10,517 bases of DNA from JADDRA01 sp038233555. Its GTDB lineage: Bacteria > Actinomycetota > Acidimicrobiia > Acidimicrobiales > CADCSY01. Below, in pieces: positions 1-5,631 of the stretch (position 1 is its first letter; every line of letters starts with the position of its first letter). The notes under the pieces were generated by a model that ran no database searches, had not been told where the DNA came from, and saw only the letters and a list, made by a program, of their open reading frames with translations. The translations under genes were made by a program, and so were the position numbers. The stretch is from the NCBI GenBank assembly GCA_038233555.1, contig JBBSLT010000084.1, forward strand, positions 1-10,517, in the 5' to 3' direction.

Positions 1-1730
1 CGGCACTGATCTCGAAGGCGGGTTCGGTGGACTGGTGGTGCCCTCCCCGAGCGGATGGACCGCCGGTCCTCGGGCGGCTCCTCGACCCCGATGCCGGCCA
101 CTGGAGCCTCGAGGTGCTCGATGCGACGGACATCGTGCGGCAGTACGTCCCCTCCACCCTGATCTTGGAGTCGACGCTGACCAGCGACTCCGGCGAGGTC
201 GTGATCCGGGAGGCCCTGGCGACCGAGCCGGGCGCCCGAGGACATGAGCTCGGTCTCCGGTCGCCACACGCGTTGGTGCGCTCGGTGGTCGGGGTGCGAG
301 GCACGGTGCAGCTGCGGTGCGAGTTCGCCCCTCGCTTCGAGTTCGGCCTCACCACCCCCCACCTCCGATGGGACGGTACGGCCGTCGACGCGCACGCTGG
401 GCCCACCCGCTTGCGGCTCACCTCGCCGGTGCCGATGGACGTGGACGGTGGAGTCGCCTTCGCGACCTTCACGGTGGCCGCCGGCGAACGGGTCTCGTTC
501 TGCCTGGCGCACGCCAGTGCCCACGCTGGAGGGTCACCGTCGACGCTCGATCCCGAGGACGCCCTCCTGGAGACGCAACGGACGTGGGAATCCTGGGCCG
601 AGATGCATCCCGGCTACGACGGCGCCCACGCCGAGACGGTGCGGGCCAGTGCGCTGGTGCTCCAGGGTCTGACGTACAAGCCGACGGGGGCGGTGCTGGC
701 TGCGGCCACGACCTCACTTCCAGCGAAGATCGGCGGGGACTCCAACTGGGACTACCGCTACTCGTGGCTGCGCGACCTGTCGCTCACCGGCCAGGCCCTG
801 TGGATCGCGGCCTGTCCCGATGAGGGAACGGCCTACCTGCGGTTCCTGGCCGACGCTGCCGGCCAGCCCGACGACGATGCCCGGGTGCAGATCGTCTACG
901 CAGTCGACGGACGTCGCGAGCTGTCCGAGTACGAGCTGCAGCACCTGAGCGGGTACCGGGGGAGCAGTCCGGTGCGGGTCGGCAACGCCGCATGGAAGCA
1001 GTCCCAGCTCGACGTCACGGGAGAGGTCCTCGACCTCGCCCACCGCTTCGCCGACCAGCTCGACGCCGACGACGGGCTGAGCCGGCAGATGCTGCTGTGG
1101 CTGGCTGAGGAGGCCGCGACCACGTGGCAATCGCCGGATGCCGGCATGTGGGAAGCCCGTGACGACGAGCGCCACTACGTCACCTCGAAGGTGATGTGCT
1201 GGGTGGCGCTCGACCGCGCCATCGACCTGGCCGACTTCTTCGGCGATGGCGCCGACGTCGAACGGTGGAGGACGGTCCGCGACGAGATCCGGGCTCGCGT
1301 GCTCGACGAGGGCTGGAACGACGAGGTGCAGGCCTTCACGGGCGCGTTCGGCTCGGAGCACCTCGACGCCTCGGTGCTGATCCTGCCCCTCGTGGGCTTC
1401 ATCGACGCCTCCGACGAGCGCATGGTGGCCACCGTCCGCGCCGTCGAGGAGCAGCTGCTCCGTGGCGGTCTCGTCTACCGCTGGGATGGTGACACCAACG
1501 GGTTTGTCCTGTGTACCTACTGGCTCGTCGAGTGCCTGGCGATGATGGGCGATCTGGACCGAGCCCGGTCCCTCTTCGAGGAGATCACCGCTCGGGCCAA
1601 CGACGTCGGCTTGTTCGCCGAGCAGATCGACCCGGACACCGGCGAGCAGACCGGCAACTTCCCGCAGGCCTTCTCCCACGTCGGCCTCATCAACGCTGCA
1701 TGGCGCCTCGCCAGCGTCTCCGAGGGCTGA
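1..1730 (+). CDS. Glycoside hydrolase family 15 protein (glucoamylase/trehalase-like), 5' end outside window
   Basis: Hydrolyses alpha-glucosidic bonds from an end of the sugar; bacterial GH15 members of this type include trehalases and glucoamylases, and the substrate cannot be told here. The frame is open to the left window edge. Codons before the GTG at base 27 read ALISKAGSVDWWCPPR, which matches the usual GH15 N-terminal motif (A-L-[IV]-S-x-x-G-S-[IV]-D-W), so the true start is upstream and the GTG is internal. Counting from that GTG: an N-terminal beta-sandwich domain runs to about residue 170. The (alpha/alpha)6 barrel follows, with NWDYRYSWLRD (240-250), EYELQHLSGYRGS (301-313), GMWE (373-376, probable general acid E376) and AEQIDP (531-536, probable general base E532), followed by GNFPQAFSHVGLINAAW (543-559). 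The C-terminus is complete. No signal peptide is visible, but the extreme N-terminus is missing. Family assignment is very sure; the catalytic residues are assigned by analogy. Confidence 0.95.
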   Translation, partial: ALISKAGSVDWWCPPRADGPPVLGRLLDPDAGHWSLEVLDATDIVRQYVPSTLILESTLTSDSGEVVIREALATEPGARGHELGLRSPHALVRSVVGVRGTVQLRCEFAPRFEFGLTTPHLRWDGTAVDAHAGPTRLRLTSPVPMDVDGGVAFATFTVAAGERVSFCLAHASAHAGGSPSTLDPEDALLETQRTWESWAEMHPGYDGAHAETVRASALVLQGLTYKPTGAVLAAATTSLPAKIGGDSNWDYRYSWLRDLSLTGQALWIAACPDEGTAYLRFLADAAGQPDDDARVQIVYAVDGRRELSEYELQHLSGYRGSSPVRVGNAAWKQSQLDVTGEVLDLAHRFADQLDADDGLSRQMLLWLAEEAATTWQSPDAGMWEARDDERHYVTSKVMCWVALDRAIDLADFFGDGADVERWRTVRDEIRARVLDEGWNDEVQAFTGAFGSEHLDASVLILPLVGFIDASDERMVATVRAVEEQLLRGGLVYRWDGDTNGFVLCTYWLVECLAMMGDLDRARSLFEEITARANDVGLFAEQIDPDTGEQTGNFPQAFSHVGLINAAWRLASVSEG

Positions 1731-1785
1731 CGGGCGAAACACCGACGCCTCGCCGGCGGGTTACGGGACTGAGAGTTCCTGCAAC

Positions 1786-1792
1786 GGAGGAG
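1786..1792 (+). promoter_or_regulatory. Strong Shine-Dalgarno for the 43-codon microprotein
   Basis: GGAGGAG lies 6 nt before the ATG at 1799. It is the best Shine-Dalgarno match in the window and is the main reason to treat the tiny downstream frame as a translated gene. Confidence 0.65.
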
Positions 1793-1798
1793 AAGACG

Positions 1799-1930
1799 AT
1801 GGTCGAGTTCGAGCTCGCGGCGCCCGGTTTCATGGGCTCCGGTTGGGGCGGCATGACCCCGGCCGGCCTGGTCATGGGACACGTCGTCTACGGGATCGTC
1901 GTCGCCGTGCTCTACACCGTGATCGCTTGA
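1799..1930 (+). CDS. 43-residue membrane microprotein (possible remnant of a larger membrane protein)
   Basis: No function is recognised. A short polar and Gly-rich start (MVEFELAAPGFMGSGWGG) is followed by one hydrophobic segment, about residues 21-43 (PAGLVMGHVVYGIVVAVLYT), long enough for a single membrane span ending at the C-terminus. The G-H-x-x-Y-G-x-x-x-x-x-L-Y pattern resembles the closing helix of small bacterial integral-membrane families (DUF6789/DUF1440-like), so this could be a leftover C-terminal helix. Against simple decay, it has its own ATG and a strong GGAGGAG at good spacing. It sits 68 bp after the GH15 stop and could be cotranscribed. A near-perfect tandem duplication spans its stop codon. 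Confidence 0.5.
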   Translation: MVEFELAAPGFMGSGWGGMTPAGLVMGHVVYGIVVAVLYTVIA

Positions 1931-1951
1931 CCGCGTGATCGCTTTGACCGC
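1919..1951. repeat. Tandem duplication of 16/17 bp across a stop codon
   Basis: GTGATCGCTTGACCGC (1919-1934) is followed directly by GTGATCGCTTTGACCGC (1935-1951), differing only by one extra T. The first copy contains the TGA stop of the microprotein (1928-1930). Confidence 0.8.
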
Positions 1952-1966
1952 GCATGCGACAGCGGT

Positions 1967-2248
1967 TCAGCTCTCCTCCTCGGAGATTCGCTTCCACGCC
2001 ACCTGGAGCCCTGCGAAGCCATACTGCAGGACGTCTGCGCCGGCAGTTATGGTGCCGACGAGCGCAGCGGCTCTCGCCGCGCTCGACGCGAGCGTGAAGC
2101 CGGCCACGAAGGCACCTGCGAACCACAGTTCGAGGCAGAACGGGCAGGTGAGCAACTCCCCGAGGGGCGACTGAAAGACTCCCCTCGTGGGAAGGAGCGA
2201 CTGCAGACCGACCGGGAAGCGAGGCGCGAGCTGCACCATGCCATCCAT
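1967..2248 (-). CDS. DUF1360-like protein, apparently N-terminally truncated
   Basis: Function unknown. The core reads RGVFQSPLGELLTCPFCLELWFAG in two pieces: the approach RGVFQSPLGEL and the signature LLTCPFCLELWFAG, which matches DUF1360 (small membrane proteins with a CPFC motif at the start of a hydrophobic helix). A second hydrophobic stretch with a DVLQYGFAGLQ ending, also family-typical, lies near the C-terminus. DUF1360 proteins normally carry an extra N-terminal helix and a conserved segment before this motif. Here the frame continues upstream to 2404 but that part is antisense to the VKOR-like gene and shows nothing of the family. Plausible ATGs are at 2248 and 2239; neither has a good Shine-Dalgarno. 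The start collides with the divergent neighbour, so the gene may be a 5'-truncated remnant. Stop codon at 1969-1967. Family call fairly sure, functionality doubtful. Confidence 0.6.
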   Translation of the reverse strand: MDGMVQLAPRFPVGLQSLLPTRGVFQSPLGELLTCPFCLELWFAGAFVAGFTLASSAARAAALVGTITAGADVLQYGFAGLQVAWKRISEEES

Positions 2249-2810
2249 CCGAGGCCGTCCAGCCGGCCCTGCGACCTCCGACTTCCACCCGTCGCCCGGC
2301 GGCATCGGACGCGGGTCCTCGCCCGCCGCAGAAGCCGTGAGCGACGCCCTTCGCCGGGGCGCCGGCAGCTTCCTCGACCAGCGTCGGCGGACGGCCGCCT
2401 TCACGCTGACGTCGATGGCTGCGCTCGGTGCGGTCGCCGCCTACCAGTTCGGGCTGATCCGTCACCTCCCGGAGCCTCCGCTCCCGATGCTCGACGCCGA
2501 CCGGGTCGACGCATCGGGCGAGGCGTACGAGCAGCTCCACACCCCCGACGCCGCCCTCGGACTGGCGAGCGCAGCGGTCACCCTGGTGCTGGCCGGCATG
2601 GGCGGTCCGGATCGCCACCGGACCCGCCGCTGGATCCCCGTGGTGCTCGCCGCCAAGGCCGCGGGTGATGCCCTTGGTGGTGCGTTCCTCACCGTCGAGC
2701 AGGTCTCCAAGCACCGGCGGTTCTGCGGGTACTGCCTCGTCTCGGCCGCGGCCAACGTCGCCGCCGCCTCCCAGACGATCGCCGAGGCACGAGCAGCGCT
2801 CAGGAGCTGA
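2238..2810 (+). CDS. VKOR-like integral membrane protein with CGYC motif
   Basis: Resembles the short actinobacterial proteins annotated as vitamin K epoxide reductase family, which are thought to shuttle disulfides at the membrane. Numbered from the ATG at 2238, a variable N-terminal stretch of about 50 residues is followed by a first hydrophobic helix (TAAFTLTSMAALGAVAAYQ). A loop with PEPPLP leads to a second helix (ALGLASAAVTLVLAG), a third (WIPVVLAAKAAGDALGGAFL), and a fourth beginning FCGYCLVSAAANVAAASQ. The CGYC pair at the start of the last helix is the family's redox site. The extra loop cysteines of full VKOR enzymes are not present, so it may need a partner or be non-enzymatic. An in-frame GTG at 2187 is an alternative start; a GAGGCG 11 nt before the ATG is a modest ribosome site. 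Its start overlaps the DUF1360-like gene on the other strand. The gene ends just before a hairpin terminator. Confidence 0.65.
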   Translation: MPSIRGRPAGPATSDFHPSPGGIGRGSSPAAEAVSDALRRGAGSFLDQRRRTAAFTLTSMAALGAVAAYQFGLIRHLPEPPLPMLDADRVDASGEAYEQLHTPDAALGLASAAVTLVLAGMGGPDRHRTRRWIPVVLAAKAAGDALGGAFLTVEQVSKHRRFCGYCLVSAAANVAAASQTIAEARAALRS

Positions 2811-2828
2811 CCGACCGCCGGGGTCGGT
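2810..2828. terminator. Bidirectional hairpin terminator between convergent genes
   Basis: ACCGACC GCCGG GGTCGGT forms a perfect 7-bp stem with a 5-nt loop. It lies in the 31-bp gap between the stop of the VKOR-like gene (2808-2810) and the stop of the OsmC gene (2844-2842, minus strand), so it can serve both. The T-tract is weak (TTGCG on the plus side), as is common in high-GC genomes. Confidence 0.6.
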
Positions 2829-2841
2829 TGCGTCCTGGACC

Positions 2842-3300
2842 TCACTCGAAGGAGGTCGTCACCTCGATGGCGCCCTTGAGGCTGCGGGCCACCGGGCAGC
2901 CGTCGGCGTGTGCGGCCAGGGCCCGCTCGAAGGCGTCGGTGCGGCCGTCGGGCAGCTCGACGCCCGTGTAGGTGACGTGGATGCGCTTGATGACGAGCAC
3001 CTGGCGCTCGAGCTCGATCTCTCCGCGTGCGTGCCCCACCAGACCGGTGGGGTCGATCGCCCGGGCCGCGAGGGCCCCGGCGAACGTGCCGGTCAGTCAG
3101 CCGCCTGCCGCGGCCACCACATGGTCAATCGTGGTGGCGTGCATGTCGAAGGCTCCTTCGGGCACGCCGTAGTGCTTGGCGACGGCGCCGTGGACGCCGT
3201 ACGTGGTGGGCTCGGACTCGCCGGGCAGGTAGGCAGCCCGGATCGGCCCCTCCCGCCGCTCGATCTTCGCCTCGGACACGTAGACCACGTCATCAGCCAT
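2842..3300 (-). CDS. OsmC-family protein with in-frame TGA at the catalytic Cys position (candidate selenoprotein, or nonsense pseudogene)
   Basis: OsmC/Ohr-type proteins reduce organic hydroperoxides with two reactive cysteines in the cytoplasm. From the ATG at 3300, 67 codons run to AAAGG, then TGA (3099-3097), then LTGTFAGALAAR and onward in the same frame to the stop at 2844-2842. The total is 152 codons, the normal family length. Related proteins have Cys in the motif GGC-LTGT, so the TGA sits exactly where the first catalytic Cys belongs. The second Cys is present (C135 in DGCPVARSL). No other stop or frameshift is seen, and third positions remain GC-rich on both sides. OsmC-like selenoproteins are known from environmental sequence surveys, so selenocysteine is plausible. 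A single recent nonsense change or a base-call error is the alternative. The open frame upstream of 3300 has no family similarity, and ATG 3300 begins the recognisable domain (MADDVVYVSEAKIER). The gene converges on a shared terminator. Confidence 0.75.
3059..3092 (-). other. Hairpins just downstream of the in-frame TGA (weak SECIS candidates)
   Basis: In the sense strand, two mutually exclusive hairpins follow the TGA. The first (3092-3077) is CCGGC-ACGUUC-GCCGG, a perfect 5-bp stem starting 5 nt after the TGA with a G at the third loop base. The second (3081-3059) has stem GCC(G)GGGCC paired with GGCCC(G)GGC, 8 pairs with one G-G mismatch, and loop CUCGC about 24 nt after the TGA, the usual distance for bacterial SECIS loops. 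The second lacks the guanine usually found among the first two loop bases, and the first is closer than usual. High GC makes such stems frequent by chance. Confidence 0.25.
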
Positions 3301-3306
3301 GGTTGG

Positions 3307-3312
3307 ACCATA
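3307..3312 (-). promoter_or_regulatory. Possible -10 hexamer giving a leaderless OsmC mRNA
   Basis: On the minus strand TATGGT (fits TANNNT) ends 6 nt before the OsmC ATG at 3300, and no Shine-Dalgarno is visible. This would place the transcription start at or very near the ATG. No convincing -35 element was found. Confidence 0.25.
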
Positions 3313-3396
3313 CCCACACATCCCGTCGTCGGTCCGCGAACAGGTCGGTCGGGTAGGTGTCCGCATCGGTGCGGTAGTGAGTCGGCATGAATCGGC

Positions 3397-3670
3397 ATGG
3401 AGTCGAACACCTCCGTCGTCGACGGCATCCGCATGCCCTGGGAGGAGCGCGGCACAGGCACGCCGGTGATCCTGCTGCACGGCATCCCGACCTCGCCGGC
3501 GTTGTGGCGCCACGTCGCCCCCAAGCTGGATGCCCGTGTGCTGGCTTGGGAAATAGTCGGCTACGGCGAATCGATCGTGCTGCAGGGGAGGGGTCGCGAC
3601 CATCTCGGTCGTCCGCCAGGCGCAGTACCTGCTGGCCTGGCTCGAGTACTCGTCGACGGTGAAGCGATGA
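3397..3670 (+). pseudogene. Alpha/beta-hydrolase remnant (frameshift plus 3' truncation)
   Basis: The first 68 codons encode the N-terminal part of an alpha/beta hydrolase of the haloalkane-dehalogenase-like type: beta strands, the oxyanion-region HGIPTSPALWRHV, then VLAWEIVGYGESI and GRGRD. After GAC at 3598-3600 the family continuation ISVVRQAQYLLAWLEY is found only one base further on, in the next frame, from 3602 to the TGA at 3668-3670. This points to a single extra C at about 3600-3601. The sequence stops being recognisable soon after, before the nucleophile elbow (GxDxGG type) and the rest of the fold, so two thirds of the gene is missing. Even corrected, it could not make an active enzyme. 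It is divergent from the OsmC gene. The following 153 bases (3671-3823) hold no gene I can support. Confidence 0.75.
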
Positions 3671-3823
3671 TGGCGCAAATAGCTCAGCAGCCATTGGTAG
3701 TCAGGGGCGCAGGAACCGCGTAGCGGCCCTGTTTTCCCACCGCCAGGACCTGCCATGACGAAGCCCTCCCGACCGAGCTTGACCAGCCGGTGCACGGCAG
3801 GCCCCGATTGGTAGGGTCAGCGC

Positions 3824-4375
3824 GTGTCCGCTGATCCCGTTCCTGTTGTCCATCCTGGGGATTTGGGTGGCATCGACAGCCTGCTCGAGCACATGGAGGC
3901 GGTCCTCGGCGCGGTGGAGGACCTGGATGAGCACCCGCGCCAACTGGTGTTCGAACTGCTCGACGGCATAGATGCCCTGCACCGGATGGCCCTCGGGCGA
4001 CTCGGCGATGCCGTGGGAGCGGACTGGCTTGCCGAGTTGCGTAGCGACCAGAGCATCGCCTGGATGCTTGACGCCTACGCCGTCGGGGTGGACGAGCTGG
4101 CGGCAGCCAACCTCGCCCTTGAGGAGATCCGCCCCTACCTGCACTCCCACGGGGGTGAGGTCGAGATCCTCGAAGCCGGCGGTGGGGTGGTCAAGGTCCG
4201 TCTCACCGGCGCCTGTTCGGGCTGCACCGCATCTGCCGTCACCCTCCAAGAGGGCATAGAAGGGGCGTTGCAGGACCACTTTCCCGGCTTCCTCGCCTTG
4301 GAGGTGGCCGAAGACCCGGGCTCCGCCCACCCGCCACCGGGCCCGACCCTGGTGGAGATCCGGCGCCGCCGGTGA
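3824..4375 (+). CDS. NifU C-terminal-domain protein, hydrogenase-associated Fe-S scaffold/carrier
   Basis: Likely carries or assembles an Fe-S cluster for the neighbouring hydrogenase in the cytoplasm. It has 183 residues. Residues 1-95 form a helical N-terminal region without cysteines. Residues 98-160 are a NifU C-terminal domain: LEEIRPYLHSHGGEVEIL (99-116), then VKVRLTGACSGCTASAVTL (123-141), with the cluster-binding pair C131 and C134, and a terminal helix EGIEGALQ. The last 20 residues are a Pro/Arg-rich tail. The GTG start is favoured by AGGG at 3813-3816, 7 nt upstream; the same bases also read as a TAGGGT -10 hexamer, so a near-leaderless mRNA is possible. The stop overlaps the next GTG by 4 bp (GTGA), giving translational coupling. 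Fe-S scaffold function is known for the domain; service to the hydrogenase is inferred from position. Confidence 0.85.
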   Translation: MSADPVPVVHPGDLGGIDSLLEHMEAVLGAVEDLDEHPRQLVFELLDGIDALHRMALGRLGDAVGADWLAELRSDQSIAWMLDAYAVGVDELAAANLALEEIRPYLHSHGGEVEILEAGGGVVKVRLTGACSGCTASAVTLQEGIEGALQDHFPGFLALEVAEDPGSAHPPPGPTLVEIRRRR

Positions 4376-5631
4376 GCCAGACCAACCCGGTGACGCCGGG
4401 AACCGGAGAGGCGTCCGAGGGAGCCGTCCTCCAGGAGATGGAGGGTCGTCTCAAGCGCTATCCTGCCAACCGCTATCCCATCCAACACGCAACCACCCAG
4501 TTTCACCTCGGTGGTCAACTGCTCGAGTTCGGGCGGGCAGCAGAGGCACATGCTTGCCTTGCCGTGGCGGCCGAGCTCTTCGCCGATCTTCCCCACCAGC
4601 AGGCTCGGGCTCGCAACCTGTTGGGTGCTGCTCTGCGCATGGATGGACGACTGCACCAGGCTGCTCGAACCTTCGAGCAAGCCCAGGCCGGCTTCATCGA
4701 AGTGGGCCAGCTACTCGAGGCAGCCGCCGCTGCCTTCAACCTCGGTTTGGTGCAGGCCCAGGCCGGCGACGCACCGGCAGCCGAGACGTCGTTGGAGGAC
4801 GCCCGCCGGCGCTTCGACGACCTGGGCGCCGAGGTCCAGGCAGCGGCGGCAGCCCGTGAGCTCGCCTCCACGCTGCTCGCTTCCGGGCAGGCCGGGCGCG
4901 CCATCGAAGTGGTCAAGTCGGCCGTCAGCGTCAGCGAGCAAGTCGGCGACCGCCCCGGGCTGGGGGCAGCAGCCAACACCTTGGGACTCGCTCTGCTCGC
5001 CGAGGACCGGACCGACGAGGCCGTCGAAGCCCTACGATCAGCAGTCGGGGCTCATCCCCGCGGCGTGCGTCCCGACGGCTACGCCATGGCCAAAGTCAAC
5101 CTGGCTCTGGCCTACGAGGCTGGCGGTGACGCCCCCCGGGCTCGGTTGTCCGCTCTCCAAGGTGGCGGGACGCCCGGAGCCGATGACGCCGTGCGTGATC
5201 AGGCCATGGCCGTGGCCTCTCGCCTCGGCATCGGAGTGGGCGACCTGGGGTCCGTACTCGACGACGAGCCAGCCGAGCATTGGCTCCCGGTGCTGCGTGA
5301 AGAGATACTTCGATGGGCCGACGCCGATCCCGCCGACCGGGAGGCTTCCGTCACCGGGTGGATCCGGGACCTGCTGGCGCGGCCTGGGCGGGCGTTGGAC
5401 CTGACCGAGGCGTGGCTCGGTGCCATGCTGGAGCTGCCGCCGGCGGCCATGGCGAGCCTGATCCGGACCACCTTGGAGACCCTCGACCGCTTCGGCGCCG
5501 AGGATCAGAAGCGGTTCCGAATCCACACGTCACGGGCCATGGGTCGCTTCAACGTCCCCCAGTGGATGCGCCTCAAGGATCTTTTCTCCCGCACGGCTGA
5601 CGAGCTCGCCCTGGAGGGTCCGTGGGGGTAG
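4372..5631 (+). CDS. Tetratricopeptide-repeat protein of the hydrogenase accessory operon
   Basis: Probably a protein-protein docking scaffold; the partner is unknown but is likely the hydrogenase or its accessory proteins, from position. It has 419 residues. A short disordered N-terminus is followed by about six TPR-like helical hairpins at roughly 39-72, 78-111, 117-150, 157-190, 197-230 and 237-265. These are recognisable by the A/L/G pattern, for example RARNLLGAALRMDGRLHQAA, FNLGLVQAQAGDAPAAE and ANTLGLALLAEDRTDEAVEAL. From about 285 to the end is a different alpha-helical region rich in Trp and Arg (HWLPVLREEILRWADADPA; VTGWIRDLL; FNVPQWMRLKDLF) that I cannot assign. No signal peptide or membrane segment is seen, so it is cytoplasmic. 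The gene overlaps the NifU-like gene by 4 bp and the next gene by 10 bp. Confidence 0.85.
   Translation: MSQTNPVTPGTGEASEGAVLQEMEGRLKRYPANRYPIQHATTQFHLGGQLLEFGRAAEAHACLAVAAELFADLPHQQARARNLLGAALRMDGRLHQAARTFEQAQAGFIEVGQLLEAAAAAFNLGLVQAQAGDAPAAETSLEDARRRFDDLGAEVQAAAAARELASTLLASGQAGRAIEVVKSAVSVSEQVGDRPGLGAAANTLGLALLAEDRTDEAVEALRSAVGAHPRGVRPDGYAMAKVNLALAYEAGGDAPRARLSALQGGGTPGADDAVRDQAMAVASRLGIGVGDLGSVLDDEPAEHWLPVLREEILRWADADPADREASVTGWIRDLLARPGRALDLTEAWLGAMLELPPAAMASLIRTTLETLDRFGAEDQKRFRIHTSRAMGRFNVPQWMRLKDLFSRTADELALEGPWG

Noticed and set aside
714..1742. A 342-codon minus-strand open frame opposite the GH15 gene
   Set aside because: Antisense shadow of a clear GH15 coding sequence; composition is that of a complement frame and there is no motif.
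3679..3700. tRNA-like D-arm pattern (TAGCTCAG ... TTGGTAG)
   Set aside because: No acceptor stem, anticodon arm or T-arm (GGTTCGA) can be placed around it.
3301..3795. Upstream in-frame extension of the OsmC gene on the minus strand
   Set aside because: The open frame reaches 3795, but the sequence is antisense to the hydrolase remnant and shows no OsmC similarity; the domain starts at the ATG at 3300.
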